From: Chryseobacterium sp.
GTDB taxonomy: Bacteria > Bacteroidota > Bacteroidia > Flavobacteriales > Weeksellaceae
Direction: 5' to 3'
DNA: 64,000 nt
Assembly: GCA_031277615.1 (NCBI GenBank)
Contig: JAITMC010000018.1
Location: forward strand, 62,001 to 126,000
Part shown: in pieces, positions 26,550 to 34,235 of the stretch
Numbering within the stretch: the first letter of the stretch is position 1
Layout of the letters: every line of letters starts with the position of its first letter
Notes under the pieces: model-generated
Databases searched by the model: none
What the model was told of the DNA's origin: nothing
Seen by the model: the letters and a program-made list of their open reading frames with translations, nothing else
Translations under genes and position numbers: made by a program

Positions 26550-27014
26550 CTATTTTATATTCAGTTTTGAGATGGAACTGATTTTTCTGTCCCGGCCCAG
26601 TTCAAATTCAAAATAATTATTTCCATGGCTTTTCAGGTCTTCAAAAAACAGACTTTGGGATTTCATTTCATCTGTAAAATACTTAAACCCGGAAGAAAGT
26701 TCCAGACTTTTTCCGGCTGATGAAGTACACTGAATGTCGTAAATAGCCTCACAATATGCATCATTTCCGTTGATGTTGCTCACGGATGCCGTTCCGGTTA
26801 CAACAGATGCACAACGGAAGACCAATATATTTTGATTTGCTTTCTTTTCCAGGCGTACGTGTGTTGCAAAAATTACAGAGTCTGTTTTCATAGCTTCTTC
26901 GCAGGTGCAGGCTTCCTGAAAATTGTTGTTTAGCGTATTCTGGTTCCCATCGGTCTGTTTTTTATGACAGGAAAAAAGCATCATAATAAGGATGATAGAG
27001 GTTATCGTTTTCAT
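26550..27014 (-). CDS. Hypothetical lipoprotein
   Basis: A 154-residue protein with the lipoprotein signal MKTITSIILIMMLFSC (lipobox LFSC, Cys16). The mature domain has four cysteines (CTCEEAM, a Cys in VFRCASVV, YCEAIYDIQC) and beta-rich sequence. No family recognised. Located in the cell envelope, orientation unknown. Confidence 0.7.
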   Translation of the reverse strand: MKTITSIILIMMLFSCHKKQTDGNQNTLNNNFQEACTCEEAMKTDSVIFATHVRLEKKANQNILVFRCASVVTGTASVSNINGNDAYCEAIYDIQCTSSAGKSLELSSGFKYFTDEMKSQSLFFEDLKSHGNNYFEFELGRDRKISSISKLNIK

Positions 27015-27061
27015 AGTTCTTAGTTCGATACTACAAGATACGATTTTCCAGCTGATGTCAT

Positions 27062-27090
27062 AGAAAAACGCCCCAAAAATGAGGCGTTTT
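27062..27090 (-). terminator. Terminator at the end of the fatty-acid degradation operon
   Basis: Stem AAAACGCC / GGCGTTTT around a 10-base loop. On the minus strand it ends with a T run. It lies 26 bases after the acyl-CoA dehydrogenase stop. Confidence 0.8.
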
Positions 27091-27115
27091 GAATCAAATT
27101 TATGTATAAAAAAGA

Positions 27116-28894
27116 CTAATAAGTTCCTTTCTCAATATAATGAGCGGCTACTTTTTCAGTTAAAGCCACTACATTCGGATGGTTAGCATATTTTGTAAAT
27201 CTTCTTAATCCTGAAAGCATCATTCTCTGCTCATCTCCTTCAGCAAAAGAAACGATTCCTTCTTTAGCTGCAGCGATGATTTTCTCAACAGCTTTATAAA
27301 GGTTAAGCTGTGCCATAGCTGCTTCTACAGAGTCAGGGGAGAAGTGTTTTTCAGCTCTCAATACAGCAGATTCTGCCATATAAATCTGGTTAAGAATTTC
27401 AGAAGCGTTCAGTAATAAGTGCTGCTGCTTTTCAATATCCATCATGAATTTCTGAAGGGCTGCTCCGGAAACCATCAGGAATACTTTCTTCAGGTTCGCA
27501 ATGATTGATTTTTCTTCGCTCATGAATTCTGAATAGTCAGGAACTTCAAATGAAGGAATACCCATCAATTCTTTGCTGATAGCCATTGCCGGAGATAAAA
27601 GGTCTAATTCTCCCTTCATTGCTCTCTTGATCAGCATTCCTACGGCCAATAATCTGTTGATTTCGTTGGTTCCTTCATAGATTCTTGAAATTCTTGAATC
27701 TCTCCAGGCTGCTTCCATCGGAGTATCTTCAGAGAATCCCATTCCTCCGTATACCTGAATTCCTTCATCTGCGGTATTCTGAGCAAGGTCGGAAACAAAA
27801 ACCTTAAGAATAGAGCATTCTACGGCGAACTCCTCAACTCCTTTAAGCTCTGCTGCCTGGTGATCCATTCCGCCGGCAACCAGCTCATCAATTTTATCCT
27901 GAATGTTTTTAGCCGCTCTGTAAGAGCCTGCCTCACTTACGAAAACACCGGTTGCCATTTCAGCAAGCTTCTTTCTGATTGCTCCGAAAGTGGAAATGGA
28001 AACTCCAAACTGCTTTCTTTCGTTAGAATACTGAAGAGAATGGTTTAAGATTCTTCGCTGTGCATCCAAACAAGCCGCTGCTAATTTGATACGGCCTACA
28101 TTCAATGCATTTAAAGCGATTTTGAAACCATTGTTTCTTTCTCCCAAAAGGTTCTCTACAGGAACTTTCATATCATTGAAGAAAACCTGACGGGTAGAGG
28201 AGGCACGGATTCCTAATTTATGCTCTTCTTCTCCAAAAGTTAAGCTTTCAGGGTTTTCCAGTTCAGATCTGTTGATTACAAATCCTGTGATGTTTTTATC
28301 ATCATCAATTTTAGCGAATAAAGTGAATGTATCTGCAAATCCTGCATTAGAAATCCACATTTTCTGACCGTTGATGATATAATGTTTTCCGTCTTCAGAA
28401 AGCTTTGCTCTTGTTTTTCCGGAGTTGGCATCAGAACCTGCATCAGGCTCAGTTAAGCAATAAGCCCCAAATTTTGTTCCTGTTGCTAAGTCCGGAAGAT
28501 ATTTTTTCTTTTGTTCTTCAGTTCCGTAAAGAACGATTGGTAAAGTTCCGATTCCGGTGTGTGCTCCATAAGCTGTTGCCAGTGATCCTGTAGTTCCTGA
28601 GATATAATCACAAGCCAGCATGGTTGTTACAAAGCCCATTCCAAGACCTCCGTACTCTTCAGGCACTGCAATTCCCAGCATTCCCATATCACCAAGCTTA
28701 CGCATTGTTTCTTCAGTGAACGCATAATCTTTCTTTTCGAAACGCTCTCTTTGAGGCACAACCTCTCTATCTATGAATTCCTTCGCTGAATCACGAAGCA
28801 TTTTTTGTTCTTCATTCAGTTCTTCAATACTGAAGATTTCGTTTGCAGGAATTTCCTTGATCAGGAATTCACCTCCTTTTACTATATTTCCCAT
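27116..28894 (-). CDS. Acyl-CoA dehydrogenase family protein
   Basis: A 592-residue FAD flavoprotein catalysing the first step of beta-oxidation, acyl-CoA to trans-2-enoyl-CoA. The N-terminal helical domain is followed by CLTEPDAGSDANS and GQKMWISNAGFAD (flavin-binding middle domain), then QVYGGMGFSEDTPMEAAWRDSRI and the catalytic-base motif IYEGTNEINR. A ~180-residue C-terminal extension beyond the classical ~380-residue core resembles the long form (VLCAD-like) common in Bacteroidota. Last gene of the marR-fad operon. About 50 bases separate it from the four-helix-bundle gene. Confidence 0.92.
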   Translation of the reverse strand: MGNIVKGGEFLIKEIPANEIFSIEELNEEQKMLRDSAKEFIDREVVPQRERFEKKDYAFTEETMRKLGDMGMLGIAVPEEYGGLGMGFVTTMLACDYISGTTGSLATAYGAHTGIGTLPIVLYGTEEQKKKYLPDLATGTKFGAYCLTEPDAGSDANSGKTRAKLSEDGKHYIINGQKMWISNAGFADTFTLFAKIDDDKNITGFVINRSELENPESLTFGEEEHKLGIRASSTRQVFFNDMKVPVENLLGERNNGFKIALNALNVGRIKLAAACLDAQRRILNHSLQYSNERKQFGVSISTFGAIRKKLAEMATGVFVSEAGSYRAAKNIQDKIDELVAGGMDHQAAELKGVEEFAVECSILKVFVSDLAQNTADEGIQVYGGMGFSEDTPMEAAWRDSRISRIYEGTNEINRLLAVGMLIKRAMKGELDLLSPAMAISKELMGIPSFEVPDYSEFMSEEKSIIANLKKVFLMVSGAALQKFMMDIEKQQHLLLNASEILNQIYMAESAVLRAEKHFSPDSVEAAMAQLNLYKAVEKIIAAAKEGIVSFAEGDEQRMMLSGLRRFTKYANHPNVVALTEKVAAHYIEKGTY

Positions 28895-28944
28895 TTAATA
28901 TTGTTTTAAATTTTAGATTATAAATTTTAGATTAGATTTTGTCA

Positions 28945-29301
28945 TTATAAATTTTCAGATGATGTTTTAATGATTTTAGTCAAAATATTAATAATCATTT
29001 CTATATCTTTTAAATAAGAATCGATATCAATTTGGACAAGGTTTGAATAGTGATAAAGCTTCAGCCAATATCTGGTTTCTCTTGCTTCTTTATTTGCTAT
29101 AGAAAGTTTTGATATAAAATCTTTTTTAGATTGAGCAGCAATAGCTTCTTCTACATTTGCTCCGATCGAAGTTCCGGAACGGAGAATTTGTTTTGATAAA
29201 ATAAACTCGTTTTGAGATTTACACTCAGTATAAAACTTAATTATTTTTAAAGCAAAATCAAATGTTTTAATTTGGATTATATTGTCTTCTTTGAAACTCA
29301 T
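28945..29301 (-). CDS. Four-helix bundle protein (S23 / 23S rRNA intervening-sequence family)
   Basis: A 118-residue all-helical protein with the family hallmark LRSGTSIGANVEEA...S..DF, then KEARETRYWLKL. The family was first found encoded in 23S rRNA intervening sequences and is common in Bacteroidota as small stand-alone genes. Structures are pentameric bundles and the function is unknown. It is inserted between two core beta-oxidation genes and flanked on both sides by similar AT-rich, partly inverted sequence, suggesting it arrived as a cassette. It is co-oriented and likely co-transcribed with the operon. Confidence 0.88.
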   Translation of the reverse strand: MSFKEDNIIQIKTFDFALKIIKFYTECKSQNEFILSKQILRSGTSIGANVEEAIAAQSKKDFISKLSIANKEARETRYWLKLYHYSNLVQIDIDSYLKDIEMIINILTKIIKTSSENL

Positions 29302-29332
29302 TTAAAATTTATAATTTAAAATCTATAATTAA

Positions 29333-30511
29333 TTAAAGTAGCTCAAAAATTGAAGCTGCTCCTTGTCCTGTTCCAACGCACATAGAAACCATTCCGTATT
29401 TGTTGCCACGTCTTCTCATTTCATCAAGAAGCTGAACAGTGAGTTTAGTTCCTGTACATCCCAGTGGATGACCAAGAGCGATAGCACCTCCGTTTACGTT
29501 TAAGATATCCGGATTTAAGCCTAACTCTTTTTTGATAGCCACTGACTGTGATGCAAATGCCTCGTTTAGCTCAATCAAGTCGATATCTTTTAGTTCAAGA
29601 CCCGCTTGTTTTAAAGCTTTTGGAATAGCATAAACCGGTCCCATACCCATAATTCTCGGTTCAAGACCTGCGGCAGCGTATGCAACTAATCTTGCTTCCG
29701 GCTCAAGACCTAATTCTTTTACCATTTCTTCACTCATTACCATTACGAAAGCAGCTCCGTCACTCATCTGAGAAGAGTTTCCGGCAGTTACGCTTCCTCC
29801 GTTAGCAAAAACGGGTCTGAGTTTAGCTAAACCGGCAAGAGAAGTGTCTGCCCTAGGCCCTTCATCTACAGAGAAATCGAATTTCTTAGTCTGCATTTTC
29901 TGGTTTTCATCCAGGAAGTTATATTCTACAGGAATCGGAACGATCTGGTTCGCAAATTTCCCTTCCTGATTCGCTTTTAAAGCCTTCATGTGAGATTCAA
30001 ATGCAAACTGATCCTGTTCTTCTCTCGTAATATTGTACTGTTTCGCCACTTCTTCAGCAGTATAACCCATTCCCCAGTAATAATCAGGATTTGTTTTAGC
30101 GATATCCGTTTCAGGTACGGGCTTGTAACCACCCATCGGGATATAAGACATAGATTCTGTACCCCCGGCGATGATACAATCTGCCATTCCGGCCTGAATT
30201 TTTGCAGAAGCAATAGCAATCGCCTCACTTCCTGATGCACAGTATCTGTTTACCGTCACTCCGGGAACTTTATCCGTATTTAAACCCATTAAGGAGATTA
30301 AACGGGCAACGTTTAATCCTTGCTCTGCCTCAGGCATTGCATTTCCTACGATAAGGTCATCAATTCTGTTTTTATCTAATTGCGGAAGCTCAGCCATTAA
30401 TTTTTCAATAACGGTAGCTGCCATAACGTCAGGACGGGTAAATCGCAGGGTGCCTTTTGGTGCTTTTCCTACTGCTGATCTGAATCCTTTTACGATGTAT
30501 GCTGTTTTCAT
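29333..30511 (-). CDS. fadA: Acetyl-CoA C-acyltransferase (3-ketoacyl-CoA thiolase)
   Basis: A 392-residue thiolase carrying out the last step of beta-oxidation: cleavage of 3-ketoacyl-CoA to acetyl-CoA and a shortened acyl-CoA. Nucleophile Cys91 is in NRYCASGSEA. The other catalytic residues lie in GGAIALGHPLGCTG (His) and CVGTGQG (Cys near the C-terminus). Full length. It is downstream of the hydroxyacyl-CoA dehydrogenase/enoyl-CoA hydratase gene but separated from it by the RAYT cassette. Confidence 0.93.
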   Translation of the reverse strand: MKTAYIVKGFRSAVGKAPKGTLRFTRPDVMAATVIEKLMAELPQLDKNRIDDLIVGNAMPEAEQGLNVARLISLMGLNTDKVPGVTVNRYCASGSEAIAIASAKIQAGMADCIIAGGTESMSYIPMGGYKPVPETDIAKTNPDYYWGMGYTAEEVAKQYNITREEQDQFAFESHMKALKANQEGKFANQIVPIPVEYNFLDENQKMQTKKFDFSVDEGPRADTSLAGLAKLRPVFANGGSVTAGNSSQMSDGAAFVMVMSEEMVKELGLEPEARLVAYAAAGLEPRIMGMGPVYAIPKALKQAGLELKDIDLIELNEAFASQSVAIKKELGLNPDILNVNGGAIALGHPLGCTGTKLTVQLLDEMRRRGNKYGMVSMCVGTGQGAASIFELL

Positions 30512-30592
30512 TTTTTTGTTGAATTAAATTGTTTTTGAAAGATTTTGCCTCATAGAGGTAAACTGTTCATAGTTTGTGTTGTTTTGCAATTT

Positions 30593-30619
30593 GCGGAGCT
30601 CCGGAGGAGCGACCTGTTA
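30593..30619 (-). repeat. REP-like palindrome, left of the RAYT gene (inverted copy)
   Basis: On the minus strand it reads TAACAGGTCGCTCC-TCC-GGAGCTCCGC, giving a 5-bp hairpin GCTCC/GGAGC with a 3-base loop. It overlaps the stop codon of the transposase gene and is in opposite orientation to the two right-hand copies. Confidence 0.8.
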
Positions 30620-31081
30620 ATCTTCGATCCATTCAAATAAATATTTCGGATCATATTCTATTTCAAATTTTGACATAAAATCCAGATATTCTTCTCTGAA
30701 AGTTTTCTTTTGATGATGTTCCTCCTGGTTTAAAATATATTTTACAACCGGATCAACACTGCTTTTAGAATAAGAAAAGGCTCCGTATCCTTCCTGCCAA
30801 TTGAATTTTCCATTCATCCATCCTTTTTCATTAATGAATTTTGAAGACCCTGCTTTAATATCTCTTACTAAATCTGAAACGGACTGTGTCGGATTCATAC
30901 TTACAAGAATATGCACATGGTCCGGCATTGCAAAAACTGCGAATAATTTTTGATGTCTATGGGAAACAATACCTGTGATAAACTTATGTAATTCTTCTCT
31001 GTTTTCGCTGGAAATAAGGTTTTGTCTTCCTTTTACTGCGAAAACAATCTGAATATAAATCTGTGTATAGGTATTGGCCAT
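30617..31081 (-). mobile_element. REP-associated tyrosine transposase (RAYT, TnpA_REP / Y1 HUH family)
   Basis: A 154-residue Y1 transposase of the IS200/IS605-related group. The HUH metal site is PDHVHIL (His55, His57) and the candidate catalytic tyrosine is Tyr104 in AFSYSKSS. RAYTs cut single-stranded REP hairpins and are usually domesticated single-copy genes. Matching hairpins lie on both sides here, inverted relative to one another. The unit sits inside the fatty-acid operon between the thiolase and the hydroxyacyl-CoA dehydrogenase gene, in the same direction, so it may be transcribed with the operon. Full length, no frameshift. Confidence 0.9.
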
Positions 31082-31087
31082 AAAATC

Positions 31088-31114
31088 TAACAGGTCGCCT
31101 CTACGAGGCTCTCC
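31088..31114 (+). repeat. REP-like palindrome, right of the RAYT gene, copy 1
   Basis: Reads TAACAGGTCGCCTC-TAC-GAGGCTCTCC. The stem is GCCTC/GAGGC, two positions changed on both arms compared with the other copies so that pairing is kept. Confidence 0.8.
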
Positions 31115-31141
31115 AATTTTTTAAAATTATTCAATAGCTAT

Positions 31142-31166
31142 TAACAGTTCGCTCCTACGGAGCTCC
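31142..31166 (+). repeat. REP-like palindrome, right of the RAYT gene, copy 2
   Basis: Reads TAACAGTTCGCTCC-TAC-GGAGCTCC with stem GCTCC/GGAGC. It ends three bases from the stop codon of the hydroxyacyl-CoA dehydrogenase gene. Confidence 0.8.
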
Positions 31167-31169
31167 CCG

Positions 31170-33563
31170 TTAGTTTCTTAATGGCTTACCATTTTGCAAC
31201 ATATATTGAATTCTCTCAAGAGTTTTTCTTTCACCGCAAAGCTGAAGGAAGGTTTCTCTTTCAAGGTTCAACAGATATTGTTCAGTTACGACAGTTGGTT
31301 CGGATAAATTTCCTCCAACCATGACGTTGGCTAGTTTATCTGCAATTTTCTTATCGTGTTCAGAGATATATTTTCCGGTTAGCATCTGGTCGGTTCCTAC
31401 GTAGAACATTCCTAACGCATCTTTACCAAGAACTTTTACTTTCTGTTCAATCGGTTGAGTATATCCTTGTTCTGCCAATAGTTTAGCTACTTTTTTAGCT
31501 TCAGCGATCTGTCTGTTTTTGCTTACGGAAACAATGTCTTTTCCTTTTTCAAGGATTCCCATATCGTAAGCTTCATAGGCTGAAGTAGCCACTTTACCCA
31601 TTGCAATATTCATGAATGCATCACGAAGTCTGTTATTTTTAACATCATCACTGTGGAATTCTCTGGAAGTTCTTAAGGTAAGTTCTTTAGTACCACCACC
31701 GCCAGGAATTACACCTACTCCGGTTTCTACCAGTCCGATGTAAGTTTCTGCTGCAGCAACCACTCTGTCTGCGTGCATGGTCATTTCGCATCCTCCGCCT
31801 AACGTCATTCCGTGAGGAGCAACGACTACAGGGATAGAAGAGTAACGTACTCTCATCATGGATTTCTGGAAATAGGCAATGGCCATATTCAGATCATCCC
31901 AGTCCTGTTCGATAGCCATCATCAGGATCATCGCAAGGTTGGCTCCTACAGAGAAGTTGGCGCCCTGGTTTCCTACCACTAGACCGTCGTATTCTTTTTC
32001 GGCTAAATCAATAGCTCTGTTCAGTCCATCTAAAACTTCGCCTCCGAGAGAGTTCATTTTGGAACGGATCTCAAAGTTGATGATTCCGTCACCTAAATCT
32101 TCAATAGCCGCTCCGGAATTGCTCCAAAGTGTTTTGTTTTTTCTGATGTTATCAAGGATAATGAAAGCATCCTGTCCCGGAATTTTGTTGTATTCTCCGG
32201 AATTTTTATCCACATAAATGCTTTGGCCTTCATCATTAACTTTATAGAATGTTTCTACATTTTTTACCCAGTCAGAAACTTCATAACCTGCATCTTTAGC
32301 CAATTCAATACCTTTCTGAACGCCTACTGCATCCCAGATTTCAAATGGACCATTTTCCCATCCGAAACCGGCTCTCATGGCATCATCAATTTTGTAAACT
32401 TCATCAGAAATTTCAGGAACTTTATGAGAAACGTAAGCGAATAATGCGCCTAATGATTTTCTGTATAGCTCGCCCGCTTTATCTTTACCGCCGATCAGTA
32501 CCTTAAATCTGTCAATAGGCTTATCGATGGATTTTGTTAGTTCTAAAGTAGGAAAGGAAGACTTACCTTGAAGTTCATATTCTAAAGTATCAAGATTCAG
32601 TCCGTGAATTTCAGATTTACCTTCTGCATTTTTCACTTTTTTATAGAATCCCTGTTCTGTTTTTGATCCCAGCCATTTGTTATCCATCATTTTCTGGATA
32701 TAGTCAGGAAGGGCAAAAACATCGTTGAAATCATTGGCTTCGGCACCGCTTTGGCGAACGCCGTTGGCTACCATAACCAAGGTGTCAAGACCTACCACGT
32801 CAGCAGTTCTGAACGTTGCAGATTTAGGGCGACCGATTACCGGTCCTGTTAATTTATCTACATCAGAAACGGTAAGTCCTAATTTCTGTACATTATGAAG
32901 AAGATCCATCATAGAGAATACTCCGATTCTGTTGGCAATGAATGCAGGAGTATCTTTTGCTAAAACGGTTGTTTTACCTAAGAATTTAGCTCCATAGTTC
33001 ATATAGAAATCAATGATTTCAGGATCTGTATCGTTAGTTGGGATAATTTCTAATAGAGGAAGATATCTTACCGGGTTAAAGAAGTGGGTTCCGGCAAAGT
33101 ATTTTTTGAAATCTTCGCTTCTTCCTTCTGTGAGAAAGTGGATAGGAATACCTGACGTGTTGGAAGAAATAAGTGTTCCCGGTTTTCTGAACTGTTCAAT
33201 TTTTTCGTACACTGATTTCTTGATGTCGAGTCTTTCCACGACCACCTCAATAATCCAGTCTGTATTTTTGATGTTCTGAAGATCGTCGTCAAAGTTTCCT
33301 ACCTTTATTCTGTCAGCAAATTTCGGAGAATAGAGGAGTGCAGGACTCGCTTTTTTCAGCTTCTCAAAGTTTTCAGTAGCAATTCTGTTTCTTACTACCT
33401 TATCATCTTTTGTCAAACCTTTTTTCTGCTCAGCTTCAGTAAGTTCAAAGGGAACGATATCCAATAGTGACACTTCTACACCGATGTTGGCAAAGTGTGC
33501 AGCAATACCGCTACCCATAATTCCTGAACCAAGAACCGTTACATGTTTGATTCTTCTTTTCAT
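31170..33563 (-). CDS. 3-hydroxyacyl-CoA dehydrogenase / enoyl-CoA hydratase fusion (FadB/FadN-like)
   Basis: A 797-residue bifunctional beta-oxidation enzyme. Start chosen at MKRRIKHVTVLGSGIMG, next to the NAD-binding Rossmann motif; the frame is open 10 codons further upstream. The dehydrogenase is N-terminal (GSGIMGSG, SSNTSGIPIH, GTHFFNPVRYLPLLEII). The enoyl-CoA hydratase/isomerase part is C-terminal (NFSVGANLAMI, HGMTLGGGCEMTMHADR, ETGVGVIPGGGGTKE). This order is opposite to E. coli FadB and the same as Bacillus FadN. It acts in the cytosol with the thiolase and acyl-CoA dehydrogenase of the same operon. Confidence 0.92.
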   Translation of the reverse strand: MKRRIKHVTVLGSGIMGSGIAAHFANIGVEVSLLDIVPFELTEAEQKKGLTKDDKVVRNRIATENFEKLKKASPALLYSPKFADRIKVGNFDDDLQNIKNTDWIIEVVVERLDIKKSVYEKIEQFRKPGTLISSNTSGIPIHFLTEGRSEDFKKYFAGTHFFNPVRYLPLLEIIPTNDTDPEIIDFYMNYGAKFLGKTTVLAKDTPAFIANRIGVFSMMDLLHNVQKLGLTVSDVDKLTGPVIGRPKSATFRTADVVGLDTLVMVANGVRQSGAEANDFNDVFALPDYIQKMMDNKWLGSKTEQGFYKKVKNAEGKSEIHGLNLDTLEYELQGKSSFPTLELTKSIDKPIDRFKVLIGGKDKAGELYRKSLGALFAYVSHKVPEISDEVYKIDDAMRAGFGWENGPFEIWDAVGVQKGIELAKDAGYEVSDWVKNVETFYKVNDEGQSIYVDKNSGEYNKIPGQDAFIILDNIRKNKTLWSNSGAAIEDLGDGIINFEIRSKMNSLGGEVLDGLNRAIDLAEKEYDGLVVGNQGANFSVGANLAMILMMAIEQDWDDLNMAIAYFQKSMMRVRYSSIPVVVAPHGMTLGGGCEMTMHADRVVAAAETYIGLVETGVGVIPGGGGTKELTLRTSREFHSDDVKNNRLRDAFMNIAMGKVATSAYEAYDMGILEKGKDIVSVSKNRQIAEAKKVAKLLAEQGYTQPIEQKVKVLGKDALGMFYVGTDQMLTGKYISEHDKKIADKLANVMVGGNLSEPTVVTEQYLLNLERETFLQLCGERKTLERIQYMLQNGKPLRN

Positions 33564-33619
33564 ATGTAAATTTTTATTGTTTCTAAAAGACATATATAAC
33601 CATAAGGTTTTATGATCAT

Positions 33620-34072
33620 CTATTTTCTGTTGTTTAATAATTCGTTGGCAATCTTCATGACCTCAGACATCACTTCCTTAAAGGTTTCCAGCTTTTCAGG
33701 AGGAATTTTTTCCATCACTTTCTTATTGAAATTAACGACTACTTCTTTGGACATATTTCTTGAGTTCAGCCCTTTATCTGTAAGTTTAATGATAACCTCT
33801 CTTTTATCGGTGGTCGTCTTTTCCTTATAGATATAGCCGTTGTCTTCCAGAAGCTTGATGATTCGGGTCAGGGAAGTGGGTTCTATGGCCATTTTAGGGC
33901 CCAGATTGGTACTCCTTGTTCCTTCTTTCGGATCGATCTTCAGAAGGGTTAATGCCTGAACAGCCGTAGAATCATGCTCCTGTGCAAGTTCTGTGTACAT
34001 TTTGGAAACAGCTAACCATGTCTGCTTCAAAATGAGGTCTACGTTTTCTATTTTTTCCTTGTTATTTTCCAT
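33620..34072 (-). CDS. MarR family transcriptional regulator
   Basis: A 150-residue winged-helix protein: QALTLLKIDPKEGTRSTNLG (recognition scaffold), EPTSLTRIIKLLEDNGYI (recognition helix) and TDKREVIIKLTDKG (wing), with helical dimerisation ends. It is the first gene of the leftward operon containing the beta-oxidation genes (57 bases to the next). Two identical 12-bp palindromes lie upstream, one between the -7 box and the expected -33 position. Autorepression with control of the fad genes is the natural inference. The likely effector is an acyl-CoA or fatty acid, which cannot be told from sequence. Confidence 0.9.
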   Translation of the reverse strand: MENNKEKIENVDLILKQTWLAVSKMYTELAQEHDSTAVQALTLLKIDPKEGTRSTNLGPKMAIEPTSLTRIIKLLEDNGYIYKEKTTTDKREVIIKLTDKGLNSRNMSKEVVVNFNKKVMEKIPPEKLETFKEVMSEVMKIANELLNNRK

Positions 34073-34094
34073 CTTTCGTACTAATGGTGTTATC

Positions 34095-34102
34095 CAAATT
34101 TA
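34095..34102 (-). promoter_or_regulatory. -7 box (TAAATTTG) of the marR-fad operon
   Basis: On the minus strand TAAATTTG matches TAnnTTTG, 22 bases before the marR start codon. A canonical TTG at -33 is absent; the position is occupied by the edge of operator 1. Confidence 0.55.
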
Positions 34103-34110
34103 GTAAATAT

Positions 34111-34122
34111 TATGCATGCATA
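34111..34122. promoter_or_regulatory. MarR operator candidate 1 (TATGCATGCATA)
   Basis: A perfect 12-bp palindrome immediately upstream of the -7 box, within the promoter spacer, where a bound dimer would block RNA polymerase. MarR proteins commonly bind palindromes of this size at their own promoters. Confidence 0.65.
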
Positions 34123-34193
34123 GCATTTATTAACGTTAAATTTTGTTAATAAACTGATAATAAGATGGTTAAATTGTATGACAAGCATAGTAT

Positions 34194-34205
34194 TATGCAT
34201 GCATA
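34194..34205. promoter_or_regulatory. MarR operator candidate 2 (TATGCATGCATA)
   Basis: An identical 12-bp palindrome 83 bp from the first (centre to centre, about eight helical turns), here extended by GTAT on both sides. It lies 30 bases past the stop of the upstream ABC ATPase gene. Confidence 0.6.
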
Positions 34206-34235
34206 GTATGTGAATTAATTAAAGAAAATGCAGTA

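Noticed and set aside
30617..31081. A complete IS200/IS605 insertion sequence
   Set aside because: There is no TnpB and no IS-type ends; the flanking short hairpins and sequence type fit a RAYT gene with REP elements instead.
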